From: Sinonovacula constricta
Lineage: Eukaryota > Mollusca > Bivalvia > Cardiida > Solecurtidae
Direction of reading: 5' to 3'
Length of the DNA stretch: 64,000 bases
Assembly: GCA_007844125.1 (NCBI GenBank)
Contig: CM017565.1
Coordinates: 12,328,618 to 12,392,617 of the forward strand
Position 1 is the first letter of the stretch. The number at the start of each line of letters is the position of its first letter. The position numbers and the translations under genes are program-made. The notes below the pieces were generated by a model. That model made no database searches. It was not told the origin of the DNA and saw only the letters and a program-made list of their open reading frames with translations. This document shows positions 11,378 through 23,907 of the stretch, piece after piece.

Positions 11378-14300
11378 CATCCATCCTGCGTTCTATTGTC
11401 CTTCCCGCGTGTTATTGTCCATCCTGCGTGTAGTTGTCCGTCATGCCTGTTATTGTCCATCACATATGTTATTGTCTGCCATGCGTGCTATTGTTCATCC
11501 AGTATGATATTGCCCATCCTGCGTGTTATTGTCCATCCAGTATGATAGTGTCCATCCTGCGTGTTATTGTCCATCCAGTATGATATTGTCCATCCTGTGT
11601 GCTATTGTTCATCCAGTATGATATTGTCCATCCTGCGTGTTATTGTCCATCCAATATGATATTGTCCATCCTGCGTGTTATTGTTCATCCAGTATGATAT
11701 TGTCCATCCTGTGTGCTATTGTTCATCCAGTATGATATTGTCCATCCTGCGTGTTATTGTCCATCCAGTATGATATTGTCCATCCTGTGTGCTATTGTTC
11801 ATCTAGTATGGTATTGTCCATCCTGCGTGTTATTGTTCATCCAGTATGATATTGTCCATCCTGCGTGTTATCGTCTATCCAGTATGATATTGTCTATCCT
11901 GCGTGTTATCGTCTATCCAGTATGATATTGTCCATCCTGCGTGTTATCGTCTATCCAGTATGATATTGTCCATCCTGCGTGTTATCGTCTATCCAGTATG
12001 ATATTGTCCATCCTGCGTGTTATCGTCTATCCAGTATGTTATTGTCCATCCTGCGTGTTATCGTCTATCCAGTATGATATTGTCCATCCTGCGTGTTATC
12101 GTCTATCCAGTACGATATTGTCCATTCTGCGTGTTAGCGTATATCCCGTATGTTATTGTCTGCCATGCGTGCTATTGTTCATCCAGTATGATATTGTCCA
12201 TCCTGCGTGTTATCGTCTATCCAGTATGATATTGTTCATCCTGCGTGTTATCGTCTATCCCGTATGTTATTGTCCATCCTGCGTGTTATTGTCCATCCCG
12301 TATTTTATTTCTATCCTGCGTGTTATTGTCCTTCCGTGTTTTATTGTCCATCCTGCGTGTTATTGTCCATCCCGTATGTTATGGTTCATCATGCGTAATA
12401 TTGTCCATCCTGCGTGTTATTGTCCATCCTGCGTGTTATTGTCCATCCTGTGTGGTATTGTCCATACTACGTGGTATTCTCCATCCTGTATGTTATGGTT
12501 TATCATACATAGTATTGTCCATCCTGCGTGTTATTGTCCATCCCGTGTGTTATTGTCCATTCTGCGTGTTATGGTCCATCCCGTATGTTATTGTCCATCC
12601 TACGTGGTATTGTTCATCCCGTATGTTATTGTCCATCCTGCGTGCTATTTCCATCAAGTGTGTTATTGTCCATCCTACGTGCTATTCTCCATCCTGTATA
12701 TTATGGTTCATTATACGTAGTAATGTCCATCCTGCGTGTTATTGTCCATTCAGTATGTTATTGTCCAACCTGCCTGTTATTGTCCATCCAGCATGCAATT
12801 TTCAATCCTGCGTGTTATTGTCCACCCTGCGTGTTATTGTCCATCCTGCGTGTTATTGTCCATTCCATATGTTATTGTCCATCCTGCGTGTTATTGTCCA
12901 TCCCGTGTGTTATTGTCCATTCTGCGTGTTATTGTCCATCCCGTATGTTATTGTCCATCCTACGTTGTACTGTCCATCCTGTATGTTATTGTCCATCCCG
13001 TATGGTATTGTCCATCCCGTGTGTTATTGTCCATCCCGTGTGTTACTGTCCATCCTGCGTGTTATTGTCCATCATACGTTTTATTGTCCATCCCGTGTGT
13101 TACTGTCCATCCCGTGTGTTATTGTCCATCCTGTGTGTTATTGTCCATTCTGCGTTTTATTGTCCATCCCGTGTGTTACTGTCCATCCCGTGTGTTATTG
13201 TCCATCCTGCGTGTTATTGTCCATACCTGCGTGTTATTGTCCATCCTGTGTGTTATTGTCCATCAGACGTGGTATTGTCCATCCCGTATGTTATTGTCCA
13301 TCCTACGTGGTATTGTTCAATCCCGTATGTTATTGTCCATCCTGCGTGTTATTGTCCATCACTGCGTGTTATTGTTCATCCAGTATGATATTGGTCCATC
13401 CTGTGTGCTATTGGTTCATCCAGTATGATATTGTCCCATCCTGCGTGTTATTGTCCATCCAGTATGATATTGTCCATCCTGTGTGCTATTGTTCATCTAG
13501 TATGGTATTGTCCATCCTGCGTGTTATTGTTCATCCAGTATGATATTGTCCATCCTGCGTGTTATCGTCTATCCAGTATGATATTGTCTATCCTGCGTGT
13601 TATCGTCTATCCAGTATGATATTGTCCATCCTGCGTGTTATCGTCTATCCAGTATGATATTGTCCATCCTGCGTGTTATCGTCTATCCAGTATGATATTG
13701 TCCATCCTGCGTGTTATCGTCTATCCAGTATGTTATTGTCCATCCTGCGTGTTATCGTCTATCCAGTATGATATTGTCCATCCTGCGTGTTATCGTCTAT
13801 CCAGTACGATATTGTCCATTCTGCGTGTTAGCGTATATCCCGTATGTTATTGTCTGCCATGCGTGCTATTGTTCATCCAGTATGATATTGTCCATCCTGC
13901 GTGTTATCGTCTATCCAGTATGATATTGTTCATCCTGCGTGTTATCGTCTATCCCGTATGTTATTGTCCATCCTGCGTGTTATTGTCCATCCCGTATTTT
14001 ATTTCTATCCTGCGTGTTATTGTCCTTCCGTGTTTTATTGTCCATCCTGCGTGTTATTGTCCATCCCGTATGTTATGGTTCATCATGCGTAATATTGTCC
14101 ATCCTGCGTGTTATTGTCCATCCTGCGTGTTATTGTCCATCCTGTGTGGTATTGTCCATACTACGTGGTATTCTCCATCCTGTATGTTATGGTTTATCAT
14201 ACATAGTATTGTCCATCCTGCGTGTTATTGTCCATCCCGTGTGTTATTGTCCATTCTGCGTGTTATGGTCCATCCCGTATGTTATTGTCCATCCTACGTG

Positions 14301-15540
14301 GTATTGTTCATCCCGTATGTTATTGTCCATCCTGCGTGCTATTTCCATCAAGTGTGTTATTGTCCATCCTACGTGCTATTCTCCATCCTGTATATTATGG
14401 TTCATTATACGTAGTAATGTCCATCCTGCGTGTTATTGTCCATTCAGTATGTTATTGTCCAACCTGCGTGTTATTGTCCATCCAGCATGCAATTTTCAAT
14501 CCTGCGTGTTATTGTCCACCCTGCGTGTTATTGTCCATCCTGCGTGTTATTGTCCATTCCATATGTTATTGTCCATCCTGCGTGTTATTGTCCATCCCGT
14601 GTGTTATTGTCCATTCTGCGTGTTATTGTCCATCCCGTATGTTATTGTCCATCCTACGTTGTACTGTCCATCCTGTATGTTATTGTCCATCCCGTATGGT
14701 ATTGTCCATCCCGTGTGTTATTGTCCATCCCGTGTGTTACTGTCCATCCTGCGTGTTATTGTCCATCATACGTTTTATTGTCCATCCCGTGTGTTACTGT
14801 CCATCCCGTGTGTTATTGTCCATCCTGTGTGTTATTGTCCATTCTGCGTTTTATTGTCCATCCCGTGTGTTACTGTCCATCCCGTGTGTTATTGTCCATC
14901 CTGCGTGTTATTGTCCATCCTGCGTGTTATTGTCCATCCTGTGTGTTATTGTCCATCATACGTGGTATTGTCCATCCCGTATGTTATTGTCCATCCTACG
15001 TGGTATTGTTCATCCCGTATGTTATTGTCCATCCTGCGTGTTATTGTCCATCCTGCGTGTTATTGTCCATCCTGCGTGTTATTGTCCATCCTGCGTGTTA
15101 TTGTCCATCCTGTGTGTTATTGTCCATCATACGTGGTATTGTCCATCCCGTATGTAATTGTCCATCCTACGTGGTATTGTCCATCCCGTATGTTATTGTC
15201 CATCCTACGTGGTATTGTTCATCCCGTATGTTATTGTTCATCCTGCGTGGTATTTCCATCTTGTGAGTTATTGTCCATCCTGCGTTTTATTGTCCATCTC
15301 GTATGTTATTTTCATCCTGCGTGTTATTGTCCATCCCGTATGATATTGTCCATCCTGCGTGTCATTGTCCATCCTGCGTGTTATTGTCCATCCCGTATGT
15401 TATTTCCATCTTGCGCGTTATTGTCCGTCCCGTATTTTATTGTCCATCCTATGTGTTATTGTCCATCCTGCGTGTTATTGTCCACCCTGTATCCTATTGT
15501 CCATCTCGCATGCTATCCATCCTGGGCGCTTTTGTGCATC
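11378..15540. repeat. 19-bp minisatellite, about 4.16 kb
   Basis: The unit is TCCTGCGTGTTATTGTCCA, present about 219 times with many single-base variants (CCCGTGTG, CCAGTATGA, CCTACGTGG, TATCGTCTA). The unit contains no stop in any plus-strand frame, so open frames of up to 541 codons arise with a 19-residue period (for example HPACYCPSCVLL). These are products of the repeat: there is no splice site, no non-repeat domain, and frames change at single-base indels. This is the largest array of the window and contains a long internal duplication, listed separately. Confidence 0.97.
13435..14908. repeat. Second copy of a 1.69-kb segmental duplication inside the 19-bp array
   Basis: Positions 11741-13214 match 13435-14908 at a constant offset of 1694 bp. 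I found one difference, C at 12774 against G at 14468. Homology continues on both sides (to about 15058 in the second copy) but is broken by single-base insertions confined to 13210-13440. The second copy keeps every private variant of the first, so it arose as one large block and not by unit-by-unit expansion. Confidence 0.9.
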
Positions 15541-15648
15541 TATAAGTATGGTATAATTGGTTAGTAAACCAGTAAAACGTTTTAGGAATGTTGATATCAT
15601 TTGTGATACGGGTCTCTGATTTTAAAATACATGTATATACTTTAATTA

Positions 15649-15895
15649 AGACCTCAACATAACATCAAGACCTCTGCATAACATCAAGACCTCTGCATAA
15701 CATCAAGACCTCTGGATAACCTCAAGACCTCTGCATAGCATCAAGACCTCTGCATAACATCAAGACCCCTGCATAACATCAAGACCCCTGCATAACCTCA
15801 AGACCTCTGCATAGCATCAAGACCTCTGCATAACATCAAGACCCTACATAACATCAACACCGCTGCATAGCATCAACACCTCTAGATAAGACCAA
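15649..15895. repeat. Second, unrelated 19-bp minisatellite, about 13 copies
   Basis: The unit is AACATCAAGACCTCTGCAT with variants GATAACCTC, GCATAGCATC and GACCCCTG. It lies about 110 bp beyond the large 19-bp array. The unit length is the same but the sequence is different. Confidence 0.93.
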
Positions 15896-17093
15896 GGCCT
15901 CTCAAAAACGAATAGCATTCCGGATAACTAATTAATAACATCCACAAATTGCATTGTCTTTGGGGCATCGATTATTGTGGTTATATGTACCTTGGAACCA
16001 AGCAGTTTCTGTTGAAAGTTTAACTGTGAGCGACGTCATATCAAAATTCCACTGTCAAAAACACAAATTCACCAATAAAATGCTGTTAATCAAAGGCTCA
16101 GTGACTTTGTAGTGGTTAACTTGTCAAGTATTCAAAACAATGAATGAAAACAAACAAATAACTTATTCGTGTGGCCCCGTCTTTGTTTTGACTTTTGTTT
16201 CATTTATCTTCCGTGGTGTTTTTATGACACGAAGCCCAAACAAACAGGCAAACTTACTATTTATGCTGTATATGGTTATAAACTATACTCTAAACATTTG
16301 TATGTGAAAACTTCACGCATAGCTTACAAACTCTACCTATACAGTCTCAGTGAGAGCTAGCTGATCTGGATCTACGCCATTTGCATAAACCTGATAAATG
16401 TTTGTTTTAAAGACTTACAGTTAAAGCCGTATTGCCGCCATTATATACGATGACGCATAGTCTTAGTCAACCCCAGTGTTGGAGGTTGAGGGGGTTACCC
16501 CGATGTATTATTTTCGTAATGAAAATGAAATGCTGGTTTTCTGCAATGACTTGATTACTGATTTATAAATAAAGCTATAAATAAATCATACATATCATCA
16601 GACGCTGACTGTGTCACTGGAGCGAGTGTGAAGGGTATACGCTTTTAACCTGCTATGCTCAGGCAAATAGTGTAGATTCAGATGAGACAGTTCGAGCTGG
16701 GGCTGTATGACCAGGATCTACACTACAGTCAATACATCTTATGACATAGAGCATGTAGAAGTTGCAGAATAACTGAAATTTCGAATAATAATAAAATGTA
16801 GCATGATAAGTGGTAGTATAGCCGAAAGTCATGGTCTGGTGGGCCGGGTTGTCAACAATCCCGGGATGTACAGCTGCCTTCAGGTCGGGCTCACCCGACT
16901 CACATGACAATCTCCCCTCCCCCTTCCCTCTCACACACTGATTCAACCACCACAAAAGGTATGCTAGCTCTGCGCATGTGCCGTGAGTTTAGCCTTACTG
17001 GTTAGTTCAGGTATCAAGACCAATCAAATAAGAAAATATTCCATGGGTTTTTTGAACGGCAACAAAAATAACTGCAACAAAAGTAAGTGATCG
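15896..17093. other. Spacer upstream of the 17.1-kb gene
   Basis: No coding gene recognised. A GC-richer patch at 16830-16990, with CCCGGG and a pyrimidine-rich CTCCCCTCCCCC tract, lies about 100-260 bp upstream of the TATA box at 17094 and may contain proximal promoter sequence. GATCTGGATCTACGCC near 16364 and CAGGATCTACAC near 16710 resemble the dispersed TGTAGATCC..GATCAG motif seen elsewhere in the window. Confidence 0.4.
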
Positions 17094-17101
17094 TATAAAA
17101 G
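17094..17101 (+). promoter_or_regulatory. TATA box of the 17.1-21.3 kb gene
   Basis: TATAAAAG is an excellent TATA consensus. About 30-37 bp downstream lies TACCACTCG, an initiator-like sequence. A 5' splice site (CAC|GTAAGTTT at 17199) follows about 70 bp later, so the box sits where a core promoter should be relative to a short first exon. Confidence 0.6.
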
Positions 17102-17124
17102 TGGAAGGCATATGTTGCTTTCGT

Positions 17125-17198
17125 TATACCACTCGTTGTGCGACAACTATCAATGTTATTATCAGTCACAGTGTACCGTCTTTGATATCACACATCAC
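17125..17198 (+). other. Predicted non-coding exon 1 (5' UTR)
   Basis: Starts roughly 30 bp after the TATA box (start approximate) and ends at the donor CACATCAC|GTAAGTTT, an excellent match to the 5' splice consensus. It contains a short upstream open frame (ATG at about 17153, ten codons, stop before the exon end). The matching acceptor is at 20674. Confidence 0.5.
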
Positions 17199-18671
17199 GT
17201 AAGTTTATTTATTTCATATTAAATGTTTTGCATAATATTTGAAATAATTTTAAGTTAACTTTTATCAGTTGAGAGCGCTTTGAAGCTGTATGCCAAAGTC
17301 ATAATTTGGCTAAGTTCTTAATTTGAAATGTTGTTTGTTTTTTTCCTTTTTCTTTAATACAACTAAGGTGTTAAATATATTTTGACAACTATATGTTCTA
17401 AAACAAAGTAAAAACGCGTGATGATAAAATCAATGGTGATTTTAATATTGTTTTATCTTTATTAAAATTTTATATTAATTAACCAGACTGATTTTAACGT
17501 TATTGTTTCTTTTTTCCCTTCGGTATATTTTATAAAATATACTTTACTATTTTGAGGTTAAACCGCCATTATAATTAAAACATGCACACAGATATTTTAA
17601 GTGCGATGTCTTATATTTAAAGGTTTAGGTTAAAACATTGCTCAAGGCGATAGAAAGTGCAATATAAAACACAGTCTAATTAAACTCGTGATACAAAGAA
17701 ATTGATGATTTTGGTTAAGATTAATAATAAAATGTGTTATCGAAATTATTTTAAAGGACTATAAAAGTTATAGACTAAACTTCATTACATGCGAGTATCT
17801 TGTTGCAATCACACAGTTTAATATCGGGAGACGAACTTGTTAGGGGGGAAGAAACAAAAGATTGCCGAACCGAGCTGAACGACAACCTAAACAAGACTAC
17901 AACATTAGTAGAACATTGTCAGAACACTGTACTTGTACAGAATTTGTACAAATACATAGTGAATTATCGTTCTGATTATTACATGATTACATAAATAGAA
18001 AAGCGTTCTTACGCAAAAAAGGAAACGAAGAACGGTAAAGATCCGTATAAATGAACATTAGAAGAAAAAAACGTGCAAATATTATGGTCATTAAACTAAT
18101 AACTACATGTTATTTATATTTTGTCCAACCACTTTGCACAATAGTAACAGGACGTATTTGTCGAGACCTGTCAACAAGTATTGTAGATCAACAAGTATTG
18201 TAGATCCTGATCAAACAGCTCCCGACCGGAGTCGCTGGTGCGGAATTATTTGTCCAATACCCAGTCGTAATAAACAGACTAAGCGTTACACAGGACGCTG
18301 CCTTCATGAACAAGTTATGCAAATTGTTTGCGATACCATCAAGAAAAGCATTAAGATAATAGACACAGTTTTATTGCAAAATTCAGTCATTTTAACTCCT
18401 GTATAAAAAACGATATAAAATAATGTTCTTTGCATGAATAGCAAACTTTTCTTGTTTTTAGTGTTCGTTTCTTTTTATTGGATGGTTGATTTTGACGTGT
18501 AATAAATAAGAAAAGAAAGTGATATAAATGTATAAAATACAATACAATCTTCAATAATGGATGAGTAAATAACTCAGGAACGTTGTTTAACTTTATTCAG
18601 AAAAGGTTTCAACCGTCTGCTATTTAAAATACCATTACATTATTAATTAATTTGTCGGTAAAGTTCAGTAG

Positions 18672-18784
<113 letters not shown>

Positions 18785-20510
18785 GGAAAAAAAGACAAAA
18801 CTAGCATACGAAACATTAAAAAATCGCTTGGTCTGTGAAGGACTCGACGTCTTGTATGGCAAACGAGTTCTGTACAGATTGTGCCACTTAGACATGGTAC
18901 GTTATTGTTTTATATAGCTCTGTTATACATTGCGATAAATGCATTGTTTATATTTAAATGCCAACATAACCTATGTTATGGTTTGGACAAGTTTCAACAA
19001 CTATTTTCATTCTGACATGGCCCAATGAGGGGTCAGTCACTATTGTGATGGACAGTCTTCTCTCCAATACATTTCAGGTTTACCATCATTACATTTGTAA
19101 ATGCAATCAGTATAAATATAATTGTCTTCCGATATTGAAGTGCTAGAAATGATACTAAACTTCGGCACATTCTATACAGATGTTTAGTGTATTACGCATG
19201 TAAACATGCAATGGCTTATATATTTCAATGATTGTGAGAACTAAAACTTAATGTTTCGATTATTGTTGATCTATTATCTAATCTCCTTCATATAGTTCTT
19301 GGTCGTGACACATTACAATATCGCGGTTTTCTATTTTCCTCTAAAATTTATGAGGATTAATAAATGCTTCTACATAAAGCTTGTTTCAAGCAGTTCTCCA
19401 TCGGTCGGTATCAAAATGCTTCACGGCATAGATTTTATAATGAAACATTTAATCTGGAATTACATAATTAGCGTTATTTCTCCAATTTAAGTCGTATCTT
19501 TACAAATTAAATAGAAGATGATATCTCCTGTCATCTGCACAGTAGGTTAGAGATTGATTTGCAAATAACCTTGCCACACTTAAATTGAAGCTTAACCAGG
19601 AGGTTAATGTATTCACTTTAAATTCTCGTCCGGATATAAAAAAAATCAGCGAATCAGTTGTTTTTTCTTGCAAACAATGCAAGTGTAGACCAGCAATGAA
19701 ATCTGAGCTTACTTTAAGCGGCCTTATTACTGTCGGCAACAAAGAACTGAACAGGCAGAAAATGGCTCTTACATTTAACTATTTGGCAATCAGATACACA
19801 AAACAAAAGAATTACTGGCGTTACCGATATTTGCTGGAGTTGTATTACAATATTTCACGTCGCCTGTTGCGTCTCTACTTACCATGCGCGTCCGAAGGTA
19901 AAAGCGATATATATAAATATAAAGCTAGCAAATTATATAGATGGAGACTGTAGCACATGGAACTAGGGGATCTGCATCTACACTTTTGGCAAAAGCCTAA
20001 TCATTTCGTGCTAAGCTGACTATGAGTGAAGTTCGGCAGATGTTTCATTTCATGAAATATCTCGACAGTACATCACATATCTGCATTTGTATACCATCTG
20101 TTCTAAAAACCGCGGTAATATTAACTAAATTACCAGTCACAATGACTTGCTCCGACCTTCATATCGCCCGATCAAGCGTCGAGTTATTACGGAAAGTACC
20201 GGTAGATAAGTAGATAATACGTGTGCGCGCGCCTTCACATTATTCAAACGACCGGGTTCGGATGAACAGGGTCTCCCATTTAGAGTTTCTAACAAAGTAT
20301 CCTTTATTCTGAAACATACTTGCGTAAACAAACATATCAGGTTCGCTGTTTGTCGAACAAGTTGCACATTAAATAAGGAAATTGAACATACACTCCCATT
20401 ACCGACATTACCAGATCCGATTTTTTTCCCCTAACATTGTGTGTATTTTTGCAAAGTAAAAAACTAGTAAGTGTTTCTTGTACTAAAACTTAACATTTTC
20501 ATGTTATTTT

Positions 20511-20592
20511 TTCCTCTCTTTTTCTTCTTCCTCCTCCTTCTCCACCTCTTCTTCTTCTTCTTCTTCTTCTTTTCCGTCTTCTTCTTCTTCTA
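20511..20592. repeat. Pyrimidine tract rich in CTT
   Basis: An almost pure C/T run with (CTT)n and CCTCCTTCTCC stretches. It ends about 80 bp upstream of the predicted 3' splice site at 20674, close enough to affect acceptor recognition, although a normal short CCCATTTCAG acceptor is present without it. Confidence 0.85.
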
Positions 20593-20704
20593 AGTTTGTA
20601 TTCCTTCTAAATCATTAATCAATTTATAAAACGTCTTCCCGCGATTATTACCATCTCCTTCGTTCCCATTTCAGTGAAGCAAGTAACCAAGGTTGACCGT
20701 CACG

Positions 20705-20983
20705 ATGACCAGTAGCTGGGGTAATAATTCTTGGGGTAACTGGGGCAAGTCTGCGTCAGTGGACAGTCCGGGAAACCCCGACCCGTACGGCCAACATAAC
20801 GCAAGCTGCATCTCGGGCCAAGGCTTCAGCAAAACGTACAACTATGACGAAAAGTGCACCGGATGTCGCCGGGAGCGGGCATTGTCCACCTGGGGGAGCA
20901 CTCCATCCTCCTCCAGGAGTTTGTCCGTCGGTAGCCTCCTTAAGGTGGGAACCATCTACAGCGGATGGAAACTGTCCAAGTAA
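20705..20983 (+). CDS. Unrecognised 92-residue Trp/Gly/Asn/Ser-rich protein, single coding exon
   Basis: I do not recognise this protein. The start is the first ATG after the predicted acceptor (CCCATTTCAG at 20674) and the stop is TAA. The N-terminus repeats SWGN (residues 4-7 SWGN, 9-12 SWGN, then WGK). A central segment has C35, C51 and C54 with a CxxC at 51-54 followed by Arg-rich RRER; a Ser-rich stretch runs at 65-77 and the C-terminus ends IYSGWKLSK. There is no hydrophobic signal peptide or membrane segment, so a cytosolic or nuclear location is inferred. Support for a real gene: clearly higher GC than its surroundings, a consensus splice acceptor just upstream, a TATA box plus a spliced 5' UTR at 17.1 kb, and AATAAA about 300 bp after the stop. 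A chance frame is possible but the gene-structure signals agree. Confidence 0.6.
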   Translation: MTSSWGNNSWGNWGKSASVDSPGNPDPYGQHNASCISGQGFSKTYNYDEKCTGCRRERALSTWGSTPSSSRSLSVGSLLKVGTIYSGWKLSK

Positions 20984-21285
20984 TCTTCCTTCGGAGATGA
21001 GTCCGATACAGGCTTACAACCCATGACGCTGATGAATTATTGCAGCTGATCTTACATCTGAAATCAAGTCTTTGTTTTGTTAGTGTCATCTAAGTTCACA
21101 TTTATATTTGGAAACAGACGAAATCGACGTTTGCATTTTTCTATAATAAATGGGAAAAAGAACAACGTCTACACAGTTTCTTCTCTTCGAGCAAGACTCC
21201 ATTATAACGGACAAGATTGGTTGATAAGCATGGGCGACTGTTTAACCGACTGGCATACACGTTATATGCCTGCGTTATAAGCCTT

Positions 21286-21291
21286 AATAAA
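21286..21291 (+). promoter_or_regulatory. Poly(A) signal of the 17.1-21.3 kb gene
   Basis: AATAAA lies 303 bp after the stop codon, giving a 3' UTR of about 320 nt. It is followed by CA and T/G-rich sequence (TTGTTTGCTGTG near 21318-21330) suitable as a downstream element. Confidence 0.5.
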
Positions 21292-21305
21292 GAATGACAA
21301 ACGTG

Positions 21306-22175
21306 CAATATTTAACCTTGTTTGCTGTGATAAAATGTGGCCACTGCTTTGACATGGGTCCTGTTTGTTACCTTTTTATTCATCAAACTTTTTGCAATTT
21401 TTCATTACGGTATTCAAAACAGTGGGTTTTGGAATAAACTGTGTATGGAAATCATTAAGCAGAAAGGAAAATGATCAAAATAAGCCAATGGACAAACTAC
21501 TCAGAACATCTCAGCCATTTCTACGACGTAGAATTCACTCCTGACATTTCTCATAGATTCCGTGCATGGTCGAGTAGTTACGATGGAAGAAAAGTTACAA
21601 CTGGGGGTTGTTGACCTTGACATGGCGTGCTTCTTTAACTTAGGGCACAGTCGGATGTAGCGTCTGTCAACAATGCATCCTCCCATATACTAGTCAACAT
21701 TATATATCTACCTTGTAATATAAAGAAAATTTATTGCATATTTTATCCATTATTTTGATATTTTATGTGATAATGAAAACGTTGCGTTTCTATGTATAAT
21801 CTACATTATTGATGACGTTGACGTTTTTGTGTAATACACAATACATATGTATATAACATATATGTTGAGTTTATTAACCATTTGTTGTAATGTTGTTTTT
21901 TCGGTTTTGGATATAATAAAACGCTTAACTCGATTAAATCCTCTGTCATGTATTTTGTCCCACCTTTCAGCATTCAATAGTAAACTAGAACATTTGATAA
22001 CCACTGACCAACTAGTATGCAAGTTTCCTGAGATCTCAGACTATATTAGGAACAATCTTAGTTAAGTTAGCATTAAAAAAATTATGCGCTACTTTTGACG
22101 TTACAACCAAGGTAACGGTGCAGATTTACACACTCGTTTGATTTGTTTCGACTCTTAAAACAGTCAACATTAACG
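21306..22175. other. AT-rich non-coding stretch
   Basis: No gene recognised. Short open frames on both strands at 21847-22065 overlap each other and have no motif. Confidence 0.45.
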
Positions 22176-23907
22176 CACACTGCCTACACGAGCCTCACTG
22201 CCTACACGAGCCACACTGCCTACTGCCTACACGAGCCACACTGTCTACTGCCTACACGAGCCACACTGCCTACTGTCTACACGAGCCACACTGCCTACTG
22301 CCTACACAAGCCACACTGCCTACTGTCTACACGAGCCACACTGCCTACTGTCTACACGAGCCATACTGCCTACTGTCTACACAAGCCACACTGCCTACTG
22401 CCTACACGAGCCACACTGCCTACTGCCTACACGAACCACACTGCCTACACGAGCCACAATGCCTACTGCCTACACGAGCCACACTGCCTACTGCCTACAC
22501 GAGCCACACTGCCTACACGAGCCACACTGCCTACTGCCTACACGAGCCACACTCCCTACACGAGCCACACTGCCTACACGAGCCACATTGCCTACATCCT
22601 ACACGAGCCACACTGCTTACTGCCTTCACGAACCACACTGCCTACACGAGCCATACTGCCTACACGAGCCACACTGCCTACTGCCTACACGAACCACACT
22701 GCCTACTGCCTACACGAGCCACACTGCCTACTGCCTACACGAGCCACATTGCCTACACGAGCCACATTGCCTACACGAGCCACACTGCCTACACGAGCCA
22801 CACTGCCTACACGAGCCACACTGCCTACTGCCTACACGAGCCACACTGCCTACACGAGCCACACTGCCTACACGAGCCACACTGCCTTCACGAGCCACAC
22901 TGCCTACTGCCTACACGAGCCATACTGCCTACACGAGCCACACTGCCTACTGCCTACACGAGCCACACTGCCTACTCTCTACACGAGCCACACTGCCTAC
23001 TGCCTACACGAGCCGCACTGCCTACTGCCTACACGAGCCACATTGCCTACACGAGCCACACTGCCTACACGAGCCACACTGCCTCACACGAGCCACACTG
23101 CCTACTAGCCACACTGCCTACTAGCCACATTACCTACTAGCCACACTGCCTACACGAGCCACACTGCCTACTAGCCACACTGCCTACTAGCCACACTGCC
23201 TACACGAGCCACACTGCCTACACGAGCAACACTGCCTACACGACACTGCCTACACGAGCCACACTGCACACGAGCCACACTGCCTACTGCCTACACGAGA
23301 TACACTGCCTACTGCCTACACGAGCCACACTGCCTACGAGCCACACTGCCAACACGAGCCACACTGCCTACTGCCTACACGAGCCACACTGCCTACTGCC
23401 TACACGAGCCACACTGCGTACTGCCTACACGAGCCACACTGCCTACTGCCTACACGAGCCACACTGCCTACTGCCTACACGAGCCACACTGCCTACTGTC
23501 TACACGAGCCACACTGCCTACGAGCCACACTGCCTACACGAGCCACACTGCCTACTGCCTACACGAGCCACACTGCCTACTGCCTACACGAGCCACACTG
23601 CCTACTGCCTACACGAGCCACACTGCCTATTGCCTACACGAGCCACACTGCCTACTGCCTACTGCCTACACGAGCCACACTGCCTACTGCCTACACGAGC
23701 CACACTGCCTACTGCCTACACGAGCCACACTGCGTACTGCCTACACGAGCCATACTGCGTACTGCCTACACGAGCCACACTGCCTATTGCCTACACGAGC
23801 CACACTGCCTACTGCCTACTGCCTACACGAGCCACACTGCCTACTGCCTACACGAGCCACACTGCCTACTGCCTACTGCCTACACGAGCCACACTGCCTA
23901 CACGAGC
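22176..23907. repeat. 18/25-bp mosaic minisatellite, 1.73 kb
   Basis: Two unit types are interspersed: an 18-bp form (CACTGCCTACACGAGCCA) and a 25-bp form that carries an extra CTACTGC, so CTGCCTA is doubled. A few units are shortened (CACTGCCTACTAGCCA). The order of 18s and 25s is irregular. The 18-bp unit keeps frame and each 25-bp unit shifts it; since no plus-strand frame contains a stop, open frames of up to 321 codons appear. I treat these as repeat artefacts. Confidence 0.96.

Noticed and set aside
11378..15540. CRISPR-like regular repeats
   Set aside because: Units are contiguous without unique spacers and the genome is eukaryotic; these are minisatellites.
12245..15564. Cys/Val/Leu-rich open frames of 432 and 541 codons resembling hydrophobic membrane repeats
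   Set aside because: 19-bp repeat with no stops in any plus-strand frame; the peptide repeats every 19 residues in all frames, and frames break at single-base indels.
19585..19953. 122-codon plus-strand frame
   Set aside because: No domain recognised; a rough estimate for this base composition predicts a few stop-free runs of this length by chance in six frames of 64 kb.
22143..23124. Thr/His/Leu-rich frames of 321 and 221 codons
   Set aside because: Read-through of the 18/25-bp mosaic array.
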